Origin: Paractinoplanes atraurantiacus
GTDB lineage: Bacteria; Actinomycetota; Actinomycetes; Mycobacteriales; Micromonosporaceae
NCBI RefSeq assembly: GCF_900215205.1
Contig: NZ_OBDY01000013.1
Coordinates: 116,390-180,389 of the forward strand
Direction of reading: 5' to 3'
DNA length: 64,000 bases
A model generated the notes under the pieces. The model did not search any database and was not told the origin of the DNA. It saw nothing but the letters and a program-made list of their open reading frames with translations. The position numbers and the translations under genes are program-made. Below are positions 16,939-24,924 of this stretch, one piece after another. Numbering within the stretch: the stretch's first letter is position 1; each line of letters starts with the position of its first letter.

Positions 16939-17370
16939 ATGTCCGTACAGAATGAGCCGACCCGGGTCACCGCGTGGGCGGGCTGGGTCGTATTCGCCGC
17001 GGTGCTGCTCGGCATCGTCGGCATTCTGCAGGTGACGCTCGGGATCATCGCCCTGTTCCGGCACGAGCTGTTCGCCATCGACGAGTCCCGGCTGCTGGTC
17101 GCCACGAGCTGGACGGCCTGGGGCTGGACGCATCTGATCATCGGTGCCGTCCAGATCGTCGTGGGCCTCGGCCTGCTGGCCGGCGCGAGCTGGGGACGGA
17201 TCTTCGCCGTCGTGCTGGCGTTCCTGAGCTCCCTGACCAACCTGGCCTTCCTCGCCGCGTTTCCGGTGTACTCCCTGCTGATCATCTCGTTCAACATGAT
17301 CACGATCTACGCGATCACGGCACACGGCAAAGAGGTGCGCCGGGACTACGACGAGAGCTACGACGAGTAA
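16939..17370 (+). CDS. four-helix membrane protein, DUF7144-like (paralogue 1)
   Basis: A 143-residue membrane protein with four helices: WAGWVVFAAVLLGIVGILQVTLGIIALF, WTAWGWTHLIIGAVQIVVGLGLLAGASWGRIFAV, then two more (LAFLAAFPVYSLLIISFNMITIYAIT). The shared signature is W(T/A)AWGW.HLI.G and the ending I.YA(I/L)..HG(K/R)(E/D)V. It matches the actinobacterial family I know as DUF7144; its function is unknown. Two paralogues lie at 35249-35698 and 51119-51553. ATG 16939 is preferred over 16933 because it is 44 bp from the box. Confidence 0.8.
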   Translation: MSVQNEPTRVTAWAGWVVFAAVLLGIVGILQVTLGIIALFRHELFAIDESRLLVATSWTAWGWTHLIIGAVQIVVGLGLLAGASWGRIFAVVLAFLSSLTNLAFLAAFPVYSLLIISFNMITIYAITAHGKEVRRDYDESYDE

Positions 17371-17419
17371 CGCCCCGTCCGACCACCCCACCGCCGCCCT
17401 AGACCTGACTGAAGGCGTC

Positions 17420-17436
17420 CCATCCTCTGCGGGTGA
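17420..17436 (+). promoter_or_regulatory. LAL-type box 5, upstream of small membrane protein and YihY
   Basis: CCATCCtctgcGGGTGA, centre 17428, 44 bp from ATG 17472. The -10-like hexamer is GAGGAT at 17460-17465. Confidence 0.65.
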
Positions 17437-17471
17437 GGCAATTCGGCCGTACGGAATCGGAGGATTCAGCC

Positions 17472-17660
17472 ATGACGAAGTCTCGGAAGAAGAGCAAGGC
17501 GAAGTCGCGCCGGCCCGCCATCCTCGCCGCGGCCGGTGTGGCCGCGGCCGGCGTGGCCGCCGTGGTGATCGGCCGCCGCAAGAACCGGGCCGAGTCGGAG
17601 CCGGCGGCCGAGGCCGCCACGGCCACGCCGCTCGCCCCGGTGAGCACCGACAGCCGCTGA
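17472..17660 (+). CDS. small basic single-helix membrane protein
   Basis: A 62-residue protein: a lysine/serine/arginine-rich N-terminus (MTKSRKKSKAKSRR), one helix of alanine, valine and isoleucine (AILAAAGVAAAGVAAVVIG), and an acidic alanine-rich tail. The topology suggests a cytoplasmic basic head on a membrane anchor. Family unknown. It begins 2 bp before the YihY GTG, so both genes form an operon under the box at 17428. Confidence 0.65.
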   Translation: MTKSRKKSKAKSRRPAILAAAGVAAAGVAAVVIGRRKNRAESEPAAEAATATPLAPVSTDSR

Positions 17661-17662
17661 CG

Positions 17663-18523
17663 GTGACGACCCGGCCGGTGCTCAGCGCGCCGCGCTGGGC
17701 GGAAGCCCTGTGGTCGTGGGCGTCCACCCGCTGGCCCGGCCGGGTCGGCCTCGGCACCCTCGCGGCCATCGTCCGGCTCGAGATCTTCGATCGCGCCATG
17801 ACGCTGGCCGCGCAGCTCTTCACGTCCATCTTCCCGCTGCTGATCATGATGGCGGTGCTGCTGGGCCGGACCTTCGACGAGAAGCTGGCCGAGGTCGTGA
17901 AGGTGCCCGACGAGGTCGCGAAGGTGCTGAACGAGGCCATCTCGGGCAGCAGCGTCAACGCGTTCGGCGTGATCGGCGCGCTCATCGTGCTGGTGTCGAC
18001 GACCAGCCTGGCCCGCGCGTTCACCCGCGTCTACGCGACCATCTGGGGCCTGCCCCGCCCGCGCAGCAACCCCCGTCACGCCTGGCGGTGGATGGTGGCG
18101 GTCCTGGTTCTCGCGTTCAGCGTGGTGGCCATCCGGTTGCTGGAACGGGCCGCGCTGGAGGCGCCGGCGCCGTGGGTGACGGTGGCCCTGGTGACCCTGG
18201 CCGCGGACTTCGGCGGCGCCCTGTTCGTGCCGTGGATCCTGACCGCGCGGCAGATCCCGGCCCGGCTGCTCGCGCCCGGCGCGCTGCTGTTCGGAGTCGT
18301 CATGCTGGTGCTGCGCCCGGTGGGCGCGTTCTACCTGCCGCACGCCCTGGATGTCAGCGCCGCCCGCTTCGGCACGATCGGCGTGGCTTTCACCTACATC
18401 GGCTGGCTGTACGTCATCTCCTTCGCCTACCTGATCACGGCCTCCGCCGGCCAGGTGATCGCCACCGACCCGGGCCGGCTCGGCCGCAGGATCCGCGGCA
18501 TTCATTCAGACGTAGGACACTGA
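17663..18523 (+). CDS. YihY/UPF0761-like membrane protein
   Basis: A 286-residue protein with six hydrophobic helices, of the YihY/virulence factor BrkB-like family. Typical features are AAQLFTSIFPLLIMMAVLLG in helix 1, the polar stretch SLARAFTRVYATIWGLPRPR after helix 2, and AFTYIGWLYVISFAYLITASAGQVIA at the end. Function in the family is unsettled; it is not an RNase despite older names. The start is GTG 17663, 2 bp after the previous stop. A second YihY gene lies at 40064-40993. Confidence 0.82.
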   Translation: MTTRPVLSAPRWAEALWSWASTRWPGRVGLGTLAAIVRLEIFDRAMTLAAQLFTSIFPLLIMMAVLLGRTFDEKLAEVVKVPDEVAKVLNEAISGSSVNAFGVIGALIVLVSTTSLARAFTRVYATIWGLPRPRSNPRHAWRWMVAVLVLAFSVVAIRLLERAALEAPAPWVTVALVTLAADFGGALFVPWILTARQIPARLLAPGALLFGVVMLVLRPVGAFYLPHALDVSAARFGTIGVAFTYIGWLYVISFAYLITASAGQVIATDPGRLGRRIRGIHSDVGH

Positions 18524-18595
18524 CGGGATCTCCACACGTTCACTCCCGGGGTCGAGACTGATCGTCATCGATCCCCTGTCCCCCGGGAGCTGAAG

Positions 18596-19222
18596 ATGAA
18601 GCGCCGCCTCGCCCTGCTCGTCACCCTCGCCGTCGCCTTCACCGTCGCCGCCGCCGGCCCGGCCGCGGCCACCCCGCCGAACATCCCCTCGGCCACCACG
18701 GCCCAGTCCCAGCTGAACGCCCTGACGGTCGCCACGCAGGGCTCCACCAGCGGATATTCCCGCGACCTGTTCCCGCACTGGATCACGATCAGCGGTACCT
18801 GCAACACCCGCGAGACGGTCCTGAAGCGCGACGGCTCCAGCGTCGTCACCAGCTCGGCCTGCGCCGCCACCTCGGGCAGCTGGTACTCCCCGTACGACGG
18901 CGCCACCTGGACCGCCGCCGCCGACGTCGACATCGACCACGTCGTCCCGCTGGCCGAGGCGTGGCGCTCCGGCGCCAGTTCGTGGACCACCGCCAAGCGC
19001 CAGTCCTTCGCCAACGACCTGACCCGCCCGCAACTGATCGCGGTCACCGACAACGTCAACCAGTCCAAGGGCGACCAGGACCCGTCCACGTGGCTGCCGT
19101 CCCGCACGGCGTACCGCTGCACGTACGCCCGCATGTGGATCGGCGTGAAGTACTACTGGGACCTCACCCTGCAGTCGGCCGAGAAGACCGCCCTGCAGAA
19201 CACCCTCGACAGCTACTGCTGA
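18596..19222 (+). CDS. secreted HNH-type (DUF1524-like) nuclease
   Basis: A 208-residue secreted protein. The signal peptide is MKRRLALLVTLAVAFTVAAA followed by GPAAA, with cleavage near residue 25. The mature part carries VDIDHVVPLAEAWRSGAS, the HNH-like 'DHVVPLA' core, then RQSFANDLTRPQLIAVTDNVNQSKGDQDPSTW, which supplies the N and following metal-site residues. This pattern is found in many exported actinobacterial nucleases of the GmrSD/DUF1524 type. Start ATG 18596 follows GGGAGCTGAAG. Four cysteines (C82, C92-type pairs and the C-terminal Cys) may form disulfides. Confidence 0.85.
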   Translation: MKRRLALLVTLAVAFTVAAAGPAAATPPNIPSATTAQSQLNALTVATQGSTSGYSRDLFPHWITISGTCNTRETVLKRDGSSVVTSSACAATSGSWYSPYDGATWTAAADVDIDHVVPLAEAWRSGASSWTTAKRQSFANDLTRPQLIAVTDNVNQSKGDQDPSTWLPSRTAYRCTYARMWIGVKYYWDLTLQSAEKTALQNTLDSYC

Positions 19223-19434
19223 CGCCCGAACTTCTTCCGCAGCAGGTCGAGGTCCTTGCGATCGTCGACCCATTCACGCACGAACCCGCAGGTGAGGCAG
19301 ATCAGGCGAGCGAACAGGACGAGGCGCAACGCGCTGACCGCCACCCCACTGACGGCCTGGCCGGAGAACCTGTCGGACGGGATCCGGATGATGTCGTCCT
19401 GGCCGCAGTTCGGGCACACGCCGAAGGAAGTCAC
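19213..19434 (-). CDS. small zinc-ribbon protein
   Basis: A 73-residue protein with CPNC near residue 7 and CLTC near residue 48, a likely four-cysteine zinc ribbon. The segment between has a hydrophobic stretch (VAVSALRLVLFARLI). The tail is charged (DDRKDLDLLRKKFGRQ). Function unknown; many such proteins are nucleic-acid or membrane-associated. The start is GTG 19434; it overlaps the end of the convergent nuclease gene by 10 bp. Confidence 0.65.
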   Translation of the reverse strand: MTSFGVCPNCGQDDIIRIPSDRFSGQAVSGVAVSALRLVLFARLICLTCGFVREWVDDRKDLDLLRKKFGRQQ

Positions 19435-19443
19435 CCCATGATC

Positions 19444-19476
19444 GTCCGCCCCACTGTCAAACTCAGCGGGGCGGAC
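19444..19476 (-). terminator. hairpin terminator
   Basis: GTCCGCCCC and GGGGCGGAC form a perfect 9-bp stem with a 15-nt loop, between the 35-residue gene and the zinc-ribbon gene on the minus strand. Confidence 0.65.
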
Positions 19477-19485
19477 CGACCGGCG

Positions 19486-19593
19486 TCAGCGGTAGTGCAC
19501 GTGGTATCGCGGGTGGGTCACGCCTTTGCCCTCGACGACCTCGGCACGCTCGAGCTCGGCCCGGTCGTTGTAGCGGATCCCGTCGCCGGTCAT
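19486..19593 (-). CDS. very small protein (35 residues), unknown
   Basis: ATG 19593 is preceded by GAAGGAG at a good distance, and the frame encodes 35 residues: MTGDGIRYNDRAELERAEVV then a basic, His/Tyr-rich end (HPRYHVHYR). A terminator follows. The ribosome site and terminator support translation; there is no known family. Confidence 0.5.
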   Translation of the reverse strand: MTGDGIRYNDRAELERAEVVEGKGVTHPRYHVHYR

Positions 19594-19717
19594 GGTCAAG
19601 CTCCTTCGCCCGCGGGCCGCCCGGCCGGCGGCCCGCACTCGAAGCTCAGACCGTCGAGGACAGGAGAACTCAGCGCTCGCCGCACACGAAATCGGCGCCG
19701 GTCGACGGGTGTCAGGG

Positions 19718-21049
19718 TCAGGTGGGTGACGGCTCCGGTCCGGGACGACGGCCCGACGGGGGTGGCCCGTCCCAAGGTCCGGGCTCCCGCCCCGTCCCCG
19801 ACCGCGGCGGCGGGCCCGGGTCCGGTCCGGCCGGCGGCGTGTCAGGAGCAGATCCGGAGGTGGCCGGCGGCGTGCCAGGAGCAGATCCGGGGGCGGTCGG
19901 CGGCGTGCCTGGCCCGGGACCATGGCCGGGCGGAGGCGGAGCGGAGCCGGGACCGCTGCCGGGCGAGGGCGTGCCGTAGCCGGGATAGCCGCCGGCACCG
20001 GGTGGAGGTGCGCCGGGTGGAGGGGCACCGGGTCCGGGTGGGCCGGGTGGAGGGGCACCGGGACCGGGTGGGCCGTAGCCGGGCTGTGGCGCGCCGGGGC
20101 CGTAGCCGGGTGGTGGCGGCGGGGTGCCGGGGGCGGCGTTCGGATCCGGGGGCGGCGGTGGGGCCAGTTCGGCGTTCAGGGCGTCGAGGACCGCGTAGAC
20201 CTGGGGGCGCAGCAGGCGCCAGTCGCGGGCGGCGGCCTGGGCGTCGCTCTCGTCGTCGATGGTGGCTATCAGGTCTCTCAGCAGGACCGCGACCTGGCCC
20301 GCGGTGGCCTGGCGGCTGTCGTCGCCGGCTCGGGCCGACAGGCCCTCCCAGCGGGTGATCAGGGCGATCAGGTCGTCGCGGACCGGGGGCCAGGCCAGGC
20401 GGCGCTCGGCGAACGTGGTCGTCTCCAGCACGCGCGGGATGGCCCGGTCGAGCAGCGCTCTGGTGTCGGCGGTCAGGCCGTCGAGTTCGGTGTCCCAGGA
20501 GTCCTTCTTGCGGGTTCGGACTATCAGGACCGCGGCGATCACGCCGCCCACGACCAGGAAGAGCAGGAACCAGGCGAGCAGGCTGCCGGAGTCGCTGTCG
20601 TCCGAGGCGGGAGCGGCCGCGACAGCGGAGGACGAGGTGGTCGCCGGGGCGGGAGCCTTGGTGGTCTGTTCGGCCGCGGTCGTCGTGCGGGTCGGCTCCG
20701 GTTCGGTGGTCCGGGTCGGTTCCGGCTCCTGCGTGCGGGTGGCTTCGGTGGTCCGGGTCGGTTCGGGTTCGGTGGTCCGGGTCGGTTCGGGTTCGGTCGT
20801 ACGGGTCGGTTCGGGTTGCTGGGTACGAGTGGCTTCGGTGGTCCGGGTAGCTTCGGTGGTACGGGTCCGTGTCGGCTCGGCGTCGCCGGTGGGCTCGCCG
20901 GTCGCTTGCGGCCGGTCGAGGGAGATCTCCACCGACGGGCGGGTGGAGGGCAGCGCCACTCCGCCGTCGCCGTCCCCGCTACAAGCGGCCAGGCTCAGCA
21001 GCGTGGCGGCCGCCGCCACGGCCGCAACGCGGAAGCGCATCGAGGTCAT
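19718..21049 (-). CDS. repeat-rich membrane lipoprotein with proline/glycine tail
   Basis: A 443-residue protein. The N-terminus is a lipoprotein signal (LLSLAAC, lipid Cys about 23). Residues about 55-130 are a low-complexity block of EPTRTTE and ATRTTE repeats, likely a wall-spanning stalk. A transmembrane helix (SLLAWFLLFLVVGGVIAAVLIV) follows, then a soluble helical domain (about 185-300) and a long Pro/Gly/Tyr-rich tail. Having both a lipobox and a later helix is unusual. Start ATG 21049 was chosen for GAGG five bases upstream. It follows the aminopeptidase gene by 7 bp, so they are probably co-transcribed. Confidence 0.7.
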   Translation of the reverse strand: MTSMRFRVAAVAAAATLLSLAACSGDGDGGVALPSTRPSVEISLDRPQATGEPTGDAEPTRTRTTEATRTTEATRTQQPEPTRTTEPEPTRTTEPEPTRTTEATRTQEPEPTRTTEPEPTRTTTAAEQTTKAPAPATTSSSAVAAAPASDDSDSGSLLAWFLLFLVVGGVIAAVLIVRTRKKDSWDTELDGLTADTRALLDRAIPRVLETTTFAERRLAWPPVRDDLIALITRWEGLSARAGDDSRQATAGQVAVLLRDLIATIDDESDAQAAARDWRLLRPQVYAVLDALNAELAPPPPPDPNAAPGTPPPPPGYGPGAPQPGYGPPGPGAPPPGPPGPGAPPPGAPPPGAGGYPGYGTPSPGSGPGSAPPPPGHGPGPGTPPTAPGSAPGTPPATSGSAPDTPPAGPDPGPPPRSGTGREPGPWDGPPPSGRRPGPEPSPT

Positions 21050-21056
21050 CATCACC

Positions 21057-22160
21057 TCAGGCGACGATGTGCAGGTCGTGGCTGGTGTTGTTCAGCCGGC
21101 GGCCCGCGTTCTCGGTGACCGTGACGATGTCCTCGATGCGGACGCCGAAGCGGTCCGGCAGATAGATGCCGGGCTCGATCGAGAAGCACATGCCGGGCAC
21201 CATCGGCCGGGTCTCGCCCTCCACCATGTACGGCGGCTCGTGGGTGGTCAGCCCGATCCCGTGACCCACCCGGTGGATGAAGTTCTCGCCGTAGCCCGCG
21301 TCCGTGATGACCTTGCGGGCGACCCGGTCGATCTCCTGGCAGGGCACGCCGGGCTGGACCGCCTCGAACGCCGCCTGCTGCGCCGCCCGGACGATGTCGA
21401 AGATGTCCCGCTCGAGCGGGGTCGGCGGGCCGACATGGACGGTACGGGTCGTGTCGGAGCCGTATCCGTCCTTCAGGCCGCCGAAGTCGAGCACCACCAT
21501 GTCGCCCTCTTCGATGACCCGGTCGCCCATCTCGTGGTGCGGGTTGGCGCCGTTGGGCCCCGAGCCGACCACCGTGAAGTCGACCTGGGAGTGCCCGTGC
21601 TCGCGCAGGAAGCCCGCGAGGTCGTTGCCGACCTGTGTTTCCGTGCGGCCGGCGAAACGTACACCCTTAATTTGCTCGTACGCGGCGTCAGCCGCCGCCC
21701 CCGCCGCCTCCAGCAGGGCCACCTCGTCGGGCCCCTTGACCGCCCGCAGCATCGGCAGCGACGCCGTCATCGACGTGTACCGGGACTGCGGCAGCGCCGC
21801 CTGCAGGCCGAGCAGGTGCATGGCCCAGGCGTTGTCGGAGATCGCGTAGTGGCCGGCCGGGTCGAGCAGGCGGGAGACCGGCTCGTACGGATCGGTGCCG
21901 TCGGCCCAGTCCGTCGTCTCCACCACCGAATATCCGGGCGCCGCGGCCGCGTCCGGGCGTTCCAGCGTCGGCACGATCAGGTGCGGGTCGTGGTCGCCGT
22001 CGAGGATCAGCAGCGTGAGCCGCTCGGTGATCGCGGTCGGCTTGTAGCCGGTGAAGTAGGCGAGGTCGGGGCCGGGCGTGACCAGCAGCCCGGTCAGGCC
22101 GGCCGAGGCCGCCTGCGCCACCGCGGCCTCCATGCGGCGGGCGAAGTCTTTCGCAGTCAT
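21057..22160 (-). CDS. M24 metallopeptidase (Xaa-Pro aminopeptidase/dipeptidase type)
   Basis: A 367-residue peptidase. An N-terminal creatinase-like domain (PGPDLAYFTGYKPTAITERLTLLI) precedes the pita-bread catalytic domain with all five metal ligands: Asp in VVLDFGG, Asp in GSDTTRT, His in VGHGIGL, Glu in SIEPGIYL and Glu in RIEDIVTV. It removes N-terminal residues next to proline. The ATG (22160) overlaps the MFS stop by 4 nt, so it is translated with the exporter under the divergent promoter at 23685. Confidence 0.9.
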   Translation of the reverse strand: MTAKDFARRMEAAVAQAASAGLTGLLVTPGPDLAYFTGYKPTAITERLTLLILDGDHDPHLIVPTLERPDAAAAPGYSVVETTDWADGTDPYEPVSRLLDPAGHYAISDNAWAMHLLGLQAALPQSRYTSMTASLPMLRAVKGPDEVALLEAAGAAADAAYEQIKGVRFAGRTETQVGNDLAGFLREHGHSQVDFTVVGSGPNGANPHHEMGDRVIEEGDMVVLDFGGLKDGYGSDTTRTVHVGPPTPLERDIFDIVRAAQQAAFEAVQPGVPCQEIDRVARKVITDAGYGENFIHRVGHGIGLTTHEPPYMVEGETRPMVPGMCFSIEPGIYLPDRFGVRIEDIVTVTENAGRRLNNTSHDLHIVA

Positions 22161-23641
22161 GCCGATGCACCTTCCAGGGGCTTGGTCGGGATCGTGTGGC
22201 TCGACGCGGCGGCGGCCGCGGCGAGGTGGACGGCGTGCGCGGGCTCGGAGCGGTGCCGGCGCAGCAGGACCACGAGGGCGATGCCGGCCGCCGACATGAT
22301 GGCCAGGAACAGCGAGGCGGCGCTGAGCCCGGCGGCCAGCGCGTCCGCGGCGGGTTCGCCCTGATGGTTCTCGGTGGCGGCGGCGGAGACGGTCGCGGCG
22401 GCCGCCACGGCCAGCGATCCACCCACGTAGCGGGCCATGTTGGAGATGCCGGAGGCCTGCCCGACCTGCGAGGCGTCGACCGACGAGGTGGACGCCGACG
22501 AGGCGGGCCCGTTGGCGAAGCCGAGACCGACGGCAAGGACGATCAACGGAACGACGAAGGCCGCGTACGACCAATCAGCCGTCACAAAGATCAGCGCCCC
22601 GGCCCCGATCGTGGCCAGCAGGAAGCCACCGGCCACCGCGACCCGCCCGCCCAGCTTGACCGCCAGCGGGGTGATCAGCGGCGTCACCGCGATCATCGCG
22701 GCGGCGGCGGGCAGCGTCGCCAGACCGGCCTCGAGCGCGGTCATGCCGAACCCGGCCGGGTCCTGGAAGTAGAGCGAGAGCAGGTACATCAGGGCGTTGA
22801 TGACGCCGGCCACGAGCAGGATGGCGATGGTCGAGCCGACCAGCACCGGGTTGCGCAGCAGCTTGAGGTCGACCAGCGGGGCCGCGGCGCGTTTCTCGAC
22901 GGCCACGAAGCCGACGCCGCCGAGGACTGCGATGACCAGGCAGGAGATGGTCGGCACGGAGAGCCAGCCCCAGCTGCCGCTCTCGCTGAGCGCCAGCACC
23001 AGCGGGACCAGCAGCACGGCGACGAGCACGGTGCCGAGGATGTCGATGGACTTGCTGCGATGTTCGTCGCGCGATTCCTGTACGGCCGCGAGGGTCAGCG
23101 GGATGCAGCCGGCGGCGATCGCCGCGTCGATCCAGAACAGCCCCTGCCATCCGGTCGAGCCGACCAGGACGCCGCCGATGAGCGGCCCGATGGCGGCGCC
23201 GATGGCCGAGGCCGCTCCCCACATGGTGATGGCCTTCATCTGGGCCGCCCCGGACGAGGCGACCGACAGCAGGCTCATCCCGCAGGCGAGGATGGTCGAC
23301 CCGGCCGCGCCCTGGATCATCCGCCCGGCGATCACGCCGGCCGCGTTCTGCGACAGCGCGATCAGCGCGCAGGAGGCGACGAACAGGACGAGGCCGCCGA
23401 GGAAGATCTTGCGGCGGCCGAAGACGTCGCCGAGCGCGCCCGAGGTGACGATGACCGCCGCCCCGACCAGCATGTAGCCGGTCACCGCCCATTGCAGAAG
23501 GTCGACCGAGGCGCCGACGTCCTGGCTGATCGCCGGGAGCAGGATCGTGACCGCGGACGTGTTGGCGTTCACCACCAGCGCGGAGACGCACGCCGCGAGG
23601 AGCACACCGGTGCCCGCGGCCCGGCTCGTTGTCACCGTCAT
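22157..23641 (-). CDS. DHA2-type MFS exporter (14 helices)
   Basis: A 494-residue drug:H+ antiporter-2 family transporter. Helix 1 has LVVNANTSAVTILLPAISQDVG, the loop between helices 2 and 3 GALGDVFGRRKIFLGG, and helix 5 the motif-C region WGAASAIGAAIGPLIGGVLVG. The substrate is unknown; relatives export antibiotics or dyes. ATG 23641 is 44 bp from a box that serves the divergent ThrE-like gene equally. The aminopeptidase gene follows by an ATGA overlap. Confidence 0.88.
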   Translation of the reverse strand: MTVTTSRAAGTGVLLAACVSALVVNANTSAVTILLPAISQDVGASVDLLQWAVTGYMLVGAAVIVTSGALGDVFGRRKIFLGGLVLFVASCALIALSQNAAGVIAGRMIQGAAGSTILACGMSLLSVASSGAAQMKAITMWGAASAIGAAIGPLIGGVLVGSTGWQGLFWIDAAIAAGCIPLTLAAVQESRDEHRSKSIDILGTVLVAVLLVPLVLALSESGSWGWLSVPTISCLVIAVLGGVGFVAVEKRAAAPLVDLKLLRNPVLVGSTIAILLVAGVINALMYLLSLYFQDPAGFGMTALEAGLATLPAAAAMIAVTPLITPLAVKLGGRVAVAGGFLLATIGAGALIFVTADWSYAAFVVPLIVLAVGLGFANGPASSASTSSVDASQVGQASGISNMARYVGGSLAVAAAATVSAAATENHQGEPAADALAAGLSAASLFLAIMSAAGIALVVLLRRHRSEPAHAVHLAAAAAASSHTIPTKPLEGASA

Positions 23642-23676
23642 GCGATCAGGGTCGCTGCCGCCTCCGTACGCCGGGA

Positions 23677-23693
23677 TCCTTCGTTCCGGATGA
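23677..23693. promoter_or_regulatory. LAL-type box 6, symmetric between two divergent genes
   Basis: TCCTTCgttccGGATGA, centre 23685, lies exactly 44 bp from ATG 23641 (minus) and 44 bp from ATG 23729 (plus). Hexamers are GACCCT (23653-23648) and TAGCTT (23717-23722). Confidence 0.75.
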
Positions 23694-23728
23694 ATCCGTT
23701 TCGCACCGCGCACGGTTAGCTTCGGCCG

Positions 23729-24889
23729 ATGGAGATCCTCGGGCCGCTGGTCGAGTGGCTGCTGCGCGGCAGCTTCGAGGGCACAGAGCGCAACGAGCGG
23801 ATTGTGTACGACGTCGCGAAGCGCTACGGCTACTGCGCAGAGGTCACCTTCCTGGCCGATTCGGCGCTGCTCACGGTCGAGGGGCGCGCGTACTCGTACA
23901 GCCGGGAACCTGGTGTTCCGCCGCTGAATCAGGTCACCGCTTTCAAGAGGCTTCTCCAAGACCTGCCCGATCTGTCCGAAAAAGCGGCAGCGGAACAATT
24001 GCGGCAAATCGCCGCCATGCCTCCCCGCTGGAACAAGGCCTGGCAAGTGCTCGGGCTCGTGCTCTTCAGCGTCGGCTTCGGCATCTCGGTGCAGGCGACC
24101 TGGCAACAGGTCGGCGTCTCGGCGCTCACCGGCCTGCTCGTGGGTGGCCTCGTCGTCTCGGGACGGATGCGCCTGGCCCAGCCCTTCATCGCGTCCGTGC
24201 TCGTCACGGGCGTGGTGCTTCTGCTGTACGACAACGGGGTGCTCGACGGCGGGCCGATCCAGCTCATCGTCCCCGCGCTCTTCTACTTCATCCCCGGCGA
24301 CGCGATCAGCGCCGGCGCCCTCGAACTCGCCATGAACCGTATGACCGCCGGCGCCGCCCGCCTCATCTACAGCACCGTAGTGCTGCTCGTGCTGGCCTTC
24401 GGCGCGCTGGTCGCCACCGTCCTGCTGCAGATGCCACCCAGCGTGCTGTTCGACGTGACCGTGCCCGGCAACCTCGGCCCGTTCGAGGTGTGGGGCGGAT
24501 GGGTGCTGTTCGCGCTCGGGGTGATGTTCGTCTTCCAGATGGCGCCACGCGACTTCCCGTGGGCACTCGGCCTCATCCTTTTGACGGCCGCGGCGGCCGA
24601 GCTGGCGACTCGGGCGCTGGGCGACCCGTTCGGCACGTTCTTCGGCGCGGTGGTGATGACGATCGTCGCGCTGCGGCTCGGCCGGCGGCGGGGCGTTCCC
24701 CCGGCGTACGTCCTCTATCTCGGCGCCTTTTACGTCCTGACCCCCGGATCGCATGGCCTGCGCGGGCTGGAGAGCTGGATCGGCGGCAATCCGATCCAGG
24801 GCGTGGGCGGCGTGGCCGACATGGTGGGCCTGCTCGTCGCGATCGCCGTCGGCATGCTCGTGGGAGCGACACTCACTCGGAAAGGGTGA
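23729..24889 (+). CDS. ThrE-family threonine/serine exporter-like protein
   Basis: A 386-residue membrane protein of the ThrE type. A soluble N-terminal part (about 1-110) is followed by about ten helices. The signature VPALFYFIPGDAISAGALELAMNRMTAGAARL lies near residues 180-215 and matches the family's helix pair; a second half (LGPFEVWGGWVLFALGVMF onwards) repeats the fold. Such proteins export threonine, serine or small peptides. Function is inferred from family only. ATG 23729 has TAGCTT 7 nt upstream and no leader. Confidence 0.78.
   Translation: MEILGPLVEWLLRGSFEGTERNERIVYDVAKRYGYCAEVTFLADSALLTVEGRAYSYSREPGVPPLNQVTAFKRLLQDLPDLSEKAAAEQLRQIAAMPPRWNKAWQVLGLVLFSVGFGISVQATWQQVGVSALTGLLVGGLVVSGRMRLAQPFIASVLVTGVVLLLYDNGVLDGGPIQLIVPALFYFIPGDAISAGALELAMNRMTAGAARLIYSTVVLLVLAFGALVATVLLQMPPSVLFDVTVPGNLGPFEVWGGWVLFALGVMFVFQMAPRDFPWALGLILLTAAAAELATRALGDPFGTFFGAVVMTIVALRLGRRRGVPPAYVLYLGAFYVLTPGSHGLRGLESWIGGNPIQGVGGVADMVGLLVAIAVGMLVGATLTRKG
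24873..24889 (+). promoter_or_regulatory. LAL-type box 7, upstream of APC permease operon
   Basis: TCACTCggaaaGGGTGA, centre 24881, 44 bp from ATG 24925. It overlaps the last codons and stop of the ThrE-like gene. The -10-like hexamer is GATGAT at 24913-24918. Confidence 0.72.
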
Positions 24890-24924
24890 GGTGCGTCGCA
24901 TCCAGCGCCACCGATGATCCGAGC

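Noticed and set aside
20690..20890. Short direct repeats that resemble a repeat array
   Set aside because: They encode EPTRTTE/ATRTTE repeats of a lipoprotein stalk. There are no spacers and the frame is continuous, so it is not a CRISPR array.
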